From Silene conica (lineage: Eukaryota > Streptophyta > Magnoliopsida > Caryophyllales > Caryophyllaceae): a stretch of 64,000 bases of DNA. Made by a program: the position numbers and the translations under genes. The stretch lies in the NCBI GenBank assembly GCA_029255685.2, contig CM055318.2:8499001-8563000 (forward strand), read 5' to 3'. A model generated the notes under the pieces. That model did not search any database, was not told the DNA's origin, and worked only from the letters and a program-made list of their open reading frames with translations. Positions 47,824 to 58,220 of the stretch are shown in pieces; position 1 is the stretch's first letter, and every line of letters begins with the position of its first letter.

Positions 47824-48055
47824 CTTTAGTGGGAGTCGATCCCGCGACCTCGCGCTACAGAGACTAGAACTTTACCAACTCTGCCCCAGCATCCTTGCTT
47901 ATTTATGTAATATTGTACCAAATTTAACACATGATTTTTGAAGTATAATTTTAGGTCAGATTTCAGCAAAAAACATAAGCGCCACCGATGGGGATCGAGC
48001 TCGAAACCTCCGGCTTCATGTACAAAAGGCTTATTCATTGTTCCATATACACTTT
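47824..48055 (-). repeat. two tRNA-like modules, E3 left arm
   Basis: On the minus strand, the module at 47824-47893 has TGGTAAAGTTC and GGATCGACTCC, each one base from the A- and B-box patterns. The module at 47985-48055 is more degraded but keeps CTCGATCCCC and a trailing T-run. Confidence 0.5.
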
Positions 48056-48298
48056 ATTGATTAATTTCATACTGTAAAAGATTTATACGATTTTATACGA
48101 GGTTTTTATTTGGAATTAACTTAACAAGTATATCTGTTTCGCATCAATTTCCTATTTACTCTTCCGTCTTCTTCTTTGGTTACCTTGTTAATTGCTTCTT
48201 CTCGAAATATTTTTTTTCTCGAATTGTTTTTTTTTCAAAATTTTTTTGTTCTCGAAATTTTTTTTTCGAAATGTTTTTTCGAGAATTATTTTTTTGTA

Positions 48299-48461
48299 GC
48301 GGATCCGCCTAATCCAACCCAAACCCTTTCCCGTTAGTTAGGATACCCGATTCCCAAAAATCGGTTCACTTTTCCTTCTTTGGGGTGTCTTTTAATTTTT
48401 TATGCTGTTTGAATGACAATAGGAAGGGAAAAGGTTTAGGGTTAGATTATGCGGATCTGCG
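48299..48461. mobile_element. small MITE-like insertion in E3
   Basis: A 163-bp piece with inverted ends GGATCCGCCTAATCCAACCC and, as complement of the right end, AGATCCGCATAATCTAACCC. It interrupts the T-rich spacer between the left arm and the minisatellite and has no counterpart in E2. Confidence 0.5.
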
Positions 48462-49762
48462 ATAGATACACACCTTTAAATGCGTAGATACATATGTCTA
48501 AATGCGTAGATACACAGCTTTAAATGCGTAAATACATACGCCTAAATGCGTAGATACACATGTCTAAATGCGTAGATACACCCATTTAAATGCGTAGATA
48601 CACATGGTTAAATGCGTAGATACACATGTCTAAATGCGTAAATACACACCTTTTAATGCGTAGATACACATGTCTAAATGATAGATACACACCTTTTAAT
48701 GCGTAGATACACATGTCTAAATGCGTAGATACACATGTCTAAATGCGTAGATACACACCTTTAAATGCGTAGATACACATGGCTAAATGCGTAGATACAC
48801 ATGGCTAAATGCGTAGATACACACCTTTAAATGCATAGATACACATGGCTAAATGCGTAGATACACATGGCTAAATGCGTAGATACACATGTCTAAATGC
48901 GTAGATACACACCTTTAAATGCGTAGATACACATGGCTAAATGCGTAGATACACATCTCTAAATGCGTAGATACACATGTCTAAATGCGTAGATACACAT
49001 GGTTAAATGCGTAGATACACATGTCTAAATGCGTAGATACACACCTTTAAATGCGTAGATACACACCTTTAAATGCGTAGATACACATGGCTAAATGCGT
49101 AGATACACATGTCTAAATGCGTAGATACACATGTCTAAATGCGTAGATACACACCTTTAAATGCGTAGATACACATCTCTAAATGCGTAGATACACACGT
49201 TTAAATGCGTAAATACACATGGCTAAATGCGTAGATACACATTGCTAAATGCGTAGATCACATGGTTAAATGCGCAGATAAACATGGTTAAATGCGTAGA
49301 TACACATCTCTAAATGCGTAGATACATATGTCTAAATGCGTAGATACACACCTTTAGATGCGTAGATACAAATTGCTAAATGCGTAGATACATCTTTAAA
49401 TGCGTAGATACATATGTCTAAATGCGTAGATACACATGTCTAAATGCGTAGATACACATGTCAAAATGCATAGATACACATGTCGAAATGCGTAGATACA
49501 CATGGCTAAATGCGTAGATACACATCTCTAAATGCGTAGATACATATCTTTAAATGCGTAGATACACATGGCTAAATGCGTAGATACACACCTTTAAATT
49601 CGTAGGTACACATGTCTAGTAGATACACACCTTAAATGCGTAGATACACATGGCTAAATGCGTAGATACACATCTCTTAATGCGTAGATACACTTGTCTA
49701 AATGCGTAGATACATACCTTTAAATGCGTAGATACACAACTTTGAATGTGTAGGTACACATC
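48462..49762. repeat. 22-bp minisatellite, E3 core
   Basis: About sixty copies of the unit found in E2, with the same variants and the same closing variant GAATGTGTAGGTACACATCT. Confidence 0.9.
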
Positions 49763-50096
49763 TCGAAGTTTTTTTATCGATAAAAAAAGAAATGAAAAAG
49801 AAACTTTTCGAAAAAAAAAATTCGAATTTTTTTTTTCTCGAATTTTTTTTTATTAGAATAGCTCAAGTTACTCAATTAAATATCACAAGTTTTTCAAATC
49901 AATATTTCGAAAAAAATGAAAAAAAAAATTTGAAACAAAAAACTCGAGAATAAGTCATTAACAAGGTAACTAAAGAAGAAGCCAGAAGAACAAATAAGAA
50001 ATTGATGCGAAACGGGTCTACTTATTAAGTTAATTCTAAACAAATACCTTGTATAAGATTGTATAAATCTTGTACTATATGAAACTTATCATCAAA

Positions 50097-50316
50097 GTTT
50101 GAGTGGCTTATTGGTTTAGTTGTTGGTCTTTGATGCAGGAGGTCCAGTGTTCGACTCCTAATAGCCGCAGGTTTTGATTTTTGCTTAGTAGTAAAATCGT
50201 CGCGTGATAAATAATATCCAATATTATACTAATCATCATAAACGATATGGCCTGTTGGTTAGGCAGTTTGGCTTCCATACTTGGGGTCGCGGGTTCAATT
50301 CCTAACGTTGGCAGTT
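50097..50316 (+). repeat. two tRNA-like modules, E3 right arm
   Basis: The module at 50097-50172 has A-box TGGTTTAGTTG (full match) and TGTTCGACTCC. The module at 50245-50316 has TGGTTAGGCAG and B-box GGTTCAATTCC (full match). Both end with GCAG and T-runs. Confidence 0.65.
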
Positions 50317-50381
50317 TTTGATTTTTGCTTAAGATGTAGACCTCAATCCTCATTTAAGATGTAGACCTCACCGGATCCTCG

Positions 50382-50418
<37 letters not shown>

Positions 50419-50422
<4 letters not shown>

Positions 50423-50966
50423 TGGGATCCTATGAGAACCACCAATATAATGAGAACCGTGAGAACTCTACCTTACGGACTTTTTTGAAAAAAATTAATG
50501 ACATATTTGGATTCGGCATGGAATTTTAAGGCTTGAGAACATATTTCTTGGTCTAGCAAATATATACTAGTGACGGAAATCAAGGTGAGATACGTTTTAT
50601 TAATTTTCATGCACCTACTACCGATTTTTACGCATTTATCATTTTTCATGCACCTAGAACTCGTTTTAATGCACGTACGGCCTCTTATTTCATGCACCTA
50701 GTAATCATTTTCATGCATGTAAAAAATTTCATGCACGTAGTGGTTGTTTTCATGCATTTATAGCCGTTTTAGTATGCCTAATTGTATTTTCGTACACTAA
50801 GTATATATTTTGTTAATTAAATCAATTTTTTTGTTTATTGATACTAAAGTGTGTATTTGAATAACTTAAACTAATGGTAAATGATCCAACGAAACATTCG
50901 AAACGAGATATGGTGGAGATTTAGTGAGGGTTCTCATGGTTCTCATTATAAGGGTGGTTCTCACCG

Positions 50967-50967
<1 letters not shown>
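50419..50967. mobile_element. E4: short TA-tract-flanked inverted-repeat element
   Basis: The left end has GGGATCCTATGAGAACCACC. The complement of the right end has ATATCGGTGAGAACCACC. The match then continues with TATAATGAGAACC(G/A)TGAGAAC. It sits between TA tracts. The interior has several CATGCACCTA / CATGCACGTA words. Confidence 0.7.

Positions 50968-51038
<71 letters not shown>
50968..51038. repeat. (TA)n tract, right edge of the cluster
   Basis: About 70 bases of nearly pure TA, after which the Helitron 1 body resumes. Confidence 0.9.
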
Positions 51039-51039
<1 letters not shown>

Positions 51040-51949
51040 TTAAAAGAGTAACTTTTCGAGCGATGTGATTGGTTCAAGTTTTGTGATTTATATAAGTTAT
51101 AATTATGAGAATTGGAAAACTATTTATTTAATTGACTATTATCTTAGATGATTAAAATTTGAGAATTGACCAACCATAAATTAATTAAGTAATTAAGTAC
51201 TTAGATATACTTTACAACTAATAATAATAAAATAAGTAGCTAATAGATAGAATTTACAACTGGTTAGAATTATAAAATAAAAGAAGACAAGTGCGACTCA
51301 AACACGTCACCTATTATATTAGGGAGTATATATATTTGCATCAATATTTATTCGTCTTTCCAATGTTTTTGCTTTGATTTTAATTTCTTTATATTGTTTC
51401 CATCTTATATATTTGTTTTCTTTATCATTTTTACACATATGTATACTAACTACTGTATGTTTTTGCTACGAAATTTTTTTCAGGACAACGGTCAGCAATT
51501 CGGCACGCTTGAAATGACTATAAGAAGCCTAGCTACTAGAGATATAAGAGGTTATTAACTTATTATAGTCTTGAAAATTACCGTACCTTTGAATCTTTGA
51601 TATGATCTAATCAATAGAAAATCATTACAATTTCGAGCAATATTACTGCAAGAATTTGATCAACAATAATATAATAGGTTATATAATTTTGAATGTATTA
51701 GAATTCTAGCTGCGCAATTACTCAATATCTATTTGAGTGTGATACAAAGTCTAATTATATATGTAAAGACTCTTTTGTATTATAACCTCGACCTTACCAC
51801 AATATTGTGTTTGTTATTATATTATTCCTATATATTTAAGCAAAAAGTATTTCTCCAATATTGATAAATACCAGAAAATATTATAATATAGTACCTTTTT
51901 TTTAATAAAACAAGAAAGTTAGATTCTTGTCAATTTGAACAACAAACAC

Positions 51950-53620
51950 AAGAATACGACGCGAGCTAATATAAAAAGAATACGAACTATTAAGTTAAGA
52001 ATACGAGCTAATTAATATAAAAAGAATACGAGCTAATAAAATATCGAAAGTTAGATTTTTGCCAATTTTAACATAAGAATACGAGCTAATATAAAAAGAA
52101 TATGAACTATTAAGTTAAGAATACGAGCTAATGTAAAAACAATACGATCTATTAAGATAAGACGGACTTTAAAATATGAGCACAAATGAATACGAGCTAA
52201 TGAAAAAACAATACGAGCTATTAACATATTACGAGCTTTAAAATATGAGCACAAATGAATACGAATATGAGATTAAAAGGATCACGGGCTTAAATATACA
52301 AGTACATAAGAATACAGCCTAATAAGATGATAATACGAGCTAATATAAACAAAATACAAAACACAAGCTAATTGAAACACTTCTCGAGCTAAAAATAAAT
52401 TTGTAAAAATTTTATGAAGATAACGATAGTAAGCCAACATGAATACAATTCTTGATCATATAAATACAATGTCTTAATAATAAATCTGGTAATACGGATA
52501 ATATTTGACATGTTACAATCCGTCACAAAGAAGATAATGAAGGATAAAATATAGGAATATAGGAGAAAAGAAAAAGAATTTATTTTGGTTTGCTTTTAAA
52601 TATGGATGTAATTAAATACTTAAATGCTAAATTATATCTACGAGCTACGGAATACAAACACATAAGAATATGAGCTAATGTAACAATGAATATGAGTTTA
52701 AGAGAATCACGAACTAAAAAATACGAGCACAAAACAATGCGAGTTATTAACCTAAGAATACGAGCTAATATAAAAAGAATACGAACTATTAAGCCAAGAA
52801 TAGGAGCTAATGTAAAAACAATACGATCTATTAAGAAAAGACGGGCTTTAAAATACGAGCACAAATAAATACGAGCTAATGAAAAAACAATACGAGCTAT
52901 TAACATAAGACGAGCTTTAAAATATGAGCACAAATGAATATATACGAATATGAGATTAAAAGGATCACGGACTTAAATATACAAGCACATAAGAATTCAG
53001 CCTATTAATATGATAATACGAGCTAATATAAACAGAATACGAAAACACGAGCTAATTGAAACACTTCTCGAGCTAAAAAAATAGAACCAGATTTGCAATA
53101 CGTCAAATTTCATGATATAATAGGCAATTAAGATTATGAGGTATAATTTAAAGAATACGAGCTACAAAATACGAATATGTAAGAAATATGAGCTAATGTA
53201 AAATGAATAAGAACTTAATACGGGCACTATTAATGTAAGAATGCGAACTAATAGAAATATATATTAAGCTAAGAATACGAGCTAATGTAAAAAATACGAG
53301 ATATTAAGATAACACGAGCTAATGTAAAAAAAACATACGAGCATATTAGAGGATCAAGAACTTACAAATACGAGCATATAAGAATACGGGTTCATACAAT
53401 AAGAATATGAGTCAATGTAAGAAGCATACGGTCTAATAAGACAAGAATACGAGCTATTAAGATAAGAATACGAGCTAATGTAAAAAGTATACGGGCTAAT
53501 AACATAAGAATACAAGCTATTAAGATAAGAATATGAGTTAAAGTAACAAGAATATGATCTATGGTAAAAAAAAGTACGAGTTAATATTAAAAGAATACGA
53601 GCTTTAACTATCTTCATATA
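51950..53620. repeat. degenerate AATACGAGCTAAT minisatellite in Helitron 1
   Basis: Words such as AAGAATACGAGCTAAT and ACGAGCTATTAAG recur every 16-25 bases in three blocks (51950-52400, 52620-53080, 53150-53620). The blocks at 51950 and 52680 are themselves near-duplicates. The same words fill Helitron 2. Confidence 0.8.
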
Positions 53621-53806
53621 TTAGAAATATTGGATAAAAAATTTCTTCAAGATGATGCTCAAATAAAAAGTATAGAAGTTATTATAAAAGTACATGTGCT
53701 TAAAATAATATTTCGACAGCGATGCGTAATATGTAAGTGTCTTTTCGAGACCATTGAATTGGAGGTACATGTTTCCGTTTCTATTGGAGTTTCATGCACT
53801 TTTAAC

Positions 53807-54482
53807 TAGGGCTGAGCAAAAAAATCCGATACGAATTTTTATCCGAATCCGATCCGAATTCCGGAAAAAAAATTCTGAATATATGGATGCCGTTTAAAAT
53901 GGATCTCCGATCCGGTTTTTTCCGAATAAACTGGACCGGATGTGGATCGAGATTTTCATAAAACTGGATATCCGAATCCGGTCCGAATTTTAAAAATTTA
54001 TACAAAAATGTTTTGAAACTTCATGTTTAGTTTATGCGGTTTTTGGACTTATTTTGAAATTTGTAATAAAGACTTGTAATTTAATAATTCATCCGATCGG
54101 GGCTTATAATTTAATAATTCATGCGATCGAGTCTTGTAATTTAATAATTTATGTGATCGAGATTCAAAACTTGTAATTTATGCCATCGAAAACCCCTTTT
54201 AAAGTGGGTTGCAAAATGTGAAATGGACTTAAATTGCCTTTAGTTTTAGTTTGTAACAATACATTGGCTAATAGCCCATTAGCTTTTGTGGAACTTTCAC
54301 CACTTTTAAATCTGGATCAAATCCGGTTTCCGAAATCTGGATATCCGAATTTGTGGATTCCAGATTATTGGATATCCGAAATATTCGGATCGGATGTGGA
54401 TCACGAAAAATGAGAATTTCAAATTCGGATATCCGATCCGAATGCCAAAACCGGATTGGATATCCGGTTTTGCTCAGCCCTA
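53807..54482. mobile_element. hAT-like non-autonomous element (copy e)
   Basis: This 676-bp element begins TAGGGCTGAGCAAAA and ends TTTTGCTCAGCCCTA, a perfect 15-bp inversion, with the perfect duplication CTTTTAAC (53799-53806, 54483-54490). The interior repeats ATCCGAATCCGG-like words. Confidence 0.9.
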
Positions 54483-54698
54483 CTTTTAACGTTCCATGTT
54501 GTTCCGATGATGATACATATGATATTTAATTAGCCGTAAAAACAATCATACTTAAATTATTCTTTATATATGCTTATTATACTAAGCATTTTTAGAAGAT
54601 TAACTATTACGATAATGATTTTGAAACCATGTCAAGATATTACCCGGGCAACGCCCGGGTATGAAATCTAGTTTTAGATAACCCGAGAAGAAAATATA

Positions 54699-54825
54699 TC
54701 TACAATTAAGAAAATTTTATTCTACCTAAATACCGGCTTAATAAATCACGTTTCTATTTATTAAAAAAACAAGATAACGTCTTAATATGTGTTTAATGCT
54801 ATCAAAAAAAGATAACGTAAAACAA
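54699..54825. repeat. host-like direct repeat, copy 1
   Basis: TCTACAATTAAGAA...ATTCTACCT(A/G)AATACCGG...GATAACGTAAAACAA. It is nearly the same as 57165-57258, and a 20-base start of it is also at 42175. Helitron 2 sits exactly at the end of this copy. Confidence 0.7.
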
Positions 54826-54879
54826 TCAATATATATACTTAAAAGAGGAACTTTTCGAGCGATTTTATTGGTTATTGTT

Positions 54880-55560
54880 TTAGAGTAATTTTATTGGCTA
54901 TTACTTTTGTTAAATAAATTAAGTATATAAATAAAAATATAATTAAATAGTAATAAAATATCAGTTGGATAATTATTGTTTTTAGAGCGATTACATTGGT
55001 CATTACTTTGATTAAATAAATTAAGTATATATAAATAAAAAGATAATTAAATAGTAATAAAATATCAGTTGGATAATTATTGAATTTGTTAATAAAATAA
55101 TTGATCTCATTGGCTATTGTTTAGAGCAATCTCGCTCATTGGCTATTACTTTGGTTAAATAAATGAAGTATATAAATAAAAGGATAATTAAATAGTAATA
55201 AAATATCAGTTGGATAATTATTGTTTTAGAGCGATTACATTGGCTATTAATTTGATTAAATAAATCAAGTATATAAATAAAAAGATAATTAAATAGTAAT
55301 AAAATATCAGTAAAATATCAGTTGGATAATTATTGTTTTTAGAGCGATTATATTAGCTATTACTTGATTAAATAAATCAAGTATATAAATAAAAAGATAA
55401 TTAAATAATAATAAAATATCAGTTTGATAATTATTGTTTTTAGAGTGATTACATTGGCTATAATTGTGGTTAAATAAATTAAGTATATAAATAAAAAGAT
55501 AATTAAATAGTAATAAAATATCAGTTGGATAATTATTGAATTAGTTAATAAAATAACTGA
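54880..55560. repeat. ~95-118 bp tandem units in Helitron 2
   Basis: About six copies of a unit with AGAGCGATTACATTGGCTAT, TAAATTAAGTATATAAATAA and AATAAAATATCAGTTGGATA. Confidence 0.8.
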
Positions 55561-55659
55561 TAACTAAGAATTTTGGCTACCATAAAGTTATGGTATAATT
55601 TGTTGTTTCCCTTAAAAGTATAAATAGATGTATTGATGAATATATTAAACACCTAAGTT

Positions 55660-56490
55660 TACGAGGTATAATTAAAAAAAATACAAGCTATCGAATACGA
55701 ACACATAAGAATATGAGGTAATGTAAAAAGAATAAGAGTTTAAAGGAATCACGGACTAAAAATACGCGCACAGAAGAATGCGAGCTATTAACCTAAGTAT
55801 ACGAACTAATATAAAAAGAATACGAGTTATTAAGCTAAGAATAAGAGCTAATGTAAAAACAATATGAACTATTAATGAGCTTTAAAATACGAGCACAAAT
55901 GAATACAAGCTAATGAAAAAACAATACGAGTTATTAAGATAAGACTAGCTTCAAAATATGAGCACAAATGAATACGAATACGAGATTAAAAGGATCAAGA
56001 ACTTAAATATATGAGCACATAAGAACACGGCCTATTAAGATGAGAATATGAGCTAATGTAAACAAATACGAAAACATGAGCTAATTGAAACATTTCTCGA
56101 ACTAAAAAAATAGAATCAGATTTGAAAGATGTCAAATTTCATGATATAATAATCACTTAAGAGGTATAAGTAAAAGAATACGAGCTACAAATTACGAGTA
56201 TATATGAAATACGAGCTAATGTAAAAGGAATAAGAAATTAAAAAAATTGAGAACTAAAAAATACGAGCACACAAGAACGCGAACTATTAACGTAAGAATG
56301 CGAGCTAATAAAGCTATTAAGCTAAGAATACGAGCTAATGTCAAAAATACGAGCTATTAAAATAAGAATACGAGGGTATAAGAGGGTCACGAACTTACAA
56401 ATATGAGCATGTAAGAATACGGGTTAATATAAAAAGAATACGAGTTAATGTAAGAAAAATACGGGCTAATAAGAAAAAAATACGAGCCTG
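55660..56490. repeat. degenerate AATACGAGCTAAT minisatellite in Helitron 2
   Basis: Same word family as 51950-53620. Confidence 0.8.
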
Positions 56491-56622
56491 ATACATCTGA
56501 TGTTTTATTAGCCATCAAAACCAACCATACATGAATTTATTTTTAGAAGATTAATTGTTACGATAATTACTTTGAAACCATATTAAGATATTACCCGGGC
56601 AACGCCCAGGCATGAAATCTAG

Positions 56623-56720
56623 TCATACTTAAAAGAGGAAGTTTCGAGCGATATTATTGGTTTAAGTTTTGTGAATTATTTAAGTTATAAAATATAGAGT
56701 CCAAATTTTGTATACTGTTT
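56623..56720 (+). mobile_element. 5' end of a third Helitron copy
   Basis: TCATACTTAAAAGAGGAAG...TTCGAGCGAT follows directly after the CTAG of Helitron 2. It matches the 5' ends of Helitrons 1 and 2. No CTAG hairpin end for it was found further on, so it is a fragment or its end has decayed. Confidence 0.5.
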
Positions 56721-58007
56721 GAAATAAATTAATAAAAAAAAAATAGAAAAGATAAAGAAAAAAAATAATGTGGATTAAATTATAGCTATATTGAAACCCC
56801 CTGCTCCATATGCAATTACTAATCACGAGAAATTTCATCTTTTTCGACCTTAACTCCCTGAACCCCTAGCTTGAGTGGGTCCTGGAATTTGCAGAAATTA
56901 GTAATTAATCAATGTTTAGACTATCGAATATTATGCGTAGTTTTAAACCACAAAAAATACATATAATTATTTATTTATTTTCTAATTTGCCTTTTATTTT
57001 CTCTAAGCAGTTATTTAGAGAATATATGAAAAAATTTCGTATGATCGATACATCATCATAAAATTATATGATTATTAAATATATGAAAAGATTTGATGAT
57101 TATTTCCCTTTTACTCTTGACGTAAATCCAATCGTTAGCAAATTTTTTGGAGAAATTAATCTTCTCTACAATTAAGAAGATTTTATTCTACCTGAATACC
57201 GGCTTAATAAATCACGTTTCTATTTTTGTTATTAAAAAAATAAGATAACGTAAAACAAGTCGGACTTTCTAATTTGCTTATTTGCCTTTTCCATTCGTAC
57301 ATATTTTCCATAAACTCGAGTCTAAATACATCTTTTATATTCCCTACCTTTTTCTCTTCATTCATCATCATTTTCTCCGATCTCTAAGCATGATTCAGAA
57401 TCTGTTATTTTGTTTTGTTGTTTTATTTATATATTCATTATGAAAGGATTTGTTAGAATCGATTTTTATATTAGTTTTTTTTCTATAATATATAGAACTT
57501 AATTATCTTAATTTTGATTTTTTTTATAATTTACATAACTTAAATAATTTAAATTTGTATGTTATATCTTTCTTTTTTACCTATGTCTTGATTGTTTCAT
57601 TTTAATCATGTCTTACAATTGTTACTCCTATTAACAATATCATGTGTTAGTTTATTAACTTACATAACTTAAAGTTTTCAATGTGAATGTTATAATTTCC
57701 TTATATATATTTCAATATATATAATGATATTATATTATTTCTTTTTGTTTATTAAAAAATTACACATGTTCGAATAAATAAAATTGGTTATATAATAAGT
57801 AAAAGTTATAGTTATCTTTAAAAGTAAGTGTACATAACCCCGTAATTTTTCACGTGTGTTATCCTAATTGGACTGAAAAGAGTATTATTTAACGATCATT
57901 TTGGATCAAATAAGTTACAAGATCGTCAAAGGGTGTAACTTAACAAAATGAGTTGACTATTTCAAAGGTTGACTGACTATTCATTGTCAAACTTTCCTAT
58001 TTTCATA
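56721..58007. other. AT-rich intergenic DNA
   Basis: No gene. 57165-57258 is the second copy of the direct repeat at 54699-54825, here followed by GTCGGACTT instead of a Helitron. Confidence 0.45.
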
Positions 58008-58016
58008 TTTTTCAAT

Positions 58017-58211
58017 TAGCAAGTCTTGCTTGCGACGGGTCACCATTTGTGACGGATATTTTGTGAGATAAAATGGATACAAAATTAGTAGTGGAGAAAG
58101 GGGACCACGGGAATAGTGTTGATGAGAGAGAAAAAGTGGGTATTTTGTGAGAGAAAACGGTATCCGTCACAAGCTTGCGACGGATAGAGCCGTTGCAAAT
58201 AAGAATTTGTG
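58017..58211. mobile_element. Mutator-like MITE with 9-bp duplication
   Basis: This 195-bp element has inverted ends AAGTCTTGCTTGCGACGG and the complement AATTCTTATTTGCAACGG. It has a perfect 9-bp flanking duplication TTTTTCAAT (58008-58016, 58212-58220). Confidence 0.7.
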
Positions 58212-58220
58212 TTTTTCAAT

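Larger units (their letters stand above)
47154..50384. mobile_element. E3: second element of the E2 family
   Basis: It has the same plan as E2, between TA tracts. The right end GTAGACCTCACCGGATCCTC is complete. The left end GATTGCATCTTGTGAGGTCTA has mutated outer bases and is split by a hAT-like insertion (47170-47697). Arms are long inverted repeats: AAGTATATCTGTTTCGCATC (left) answers GATGCGAAACGGGTCTACTT (right), and CTTCTTTGGTTACCTTGTTA answers TAACAAGGTAACTAAAGAAG. The core is the 22-bp minisatellite. Two tRNA-like modules lie in each arm, facing outward. Confidence 0.75.
42203..54671 (+). mobile_element. non-autonomous Helitron 1, interrupted by a nested cluster
   Basis: The 5' end is A|TCAATATATA at 42202-42203 and resumes after the cluster at about 51031 with ATACTTAAAAGAG...TTTTCGAGCGAT. 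The 3' end has an 8-bp hairpin (ACCCGGGC / GCCCGGGT at 54642-54649 and 54653-54660, loop AAC), seven bases later CTAG (54668-54671), then T. A-T insertion, TC start, 3' hairpin and CTAG are Helitron hallmarks. There is no Rep/helicase frame. The body (51031-54671) carries a degenerate minisatellite and a hAT-like insertion. Confidence 0.75.
54826..56622 (+). mobile_element. non-autonomous Helitron 2 (uninterrupted)
   Basis: It begins A|TCAATATATATACTTAAAAG and ends with hairpin ACCCGGGC-AAC-GCCCAGGC, ATGAAAT and CTAG|T (56619-56622). Ends and interior words match Helitron 1. The tip has four TA repeats where Helitron 1 has the cluster. No coding frames. Confidence 0.75.

Noticed and set aside
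45533..49762. CRISPR-like array
   Set aside because: Units follow head to tail without unique spacers in a plant nuclear context; it is a minisatellite.
44927..50316. Functional tRNA genes
   Set aside because: A- and B-boxes are present, but the cloverleaf stems pair poorly and the anticodon arms are not credible. Called tRNA-like modules instead.
52580..52933. 117-codon open frame on the minus strand
   Set aside because: Translation of the AATACGAGCTAAT minisatellite (repeated ARI / CSYFKAR words).
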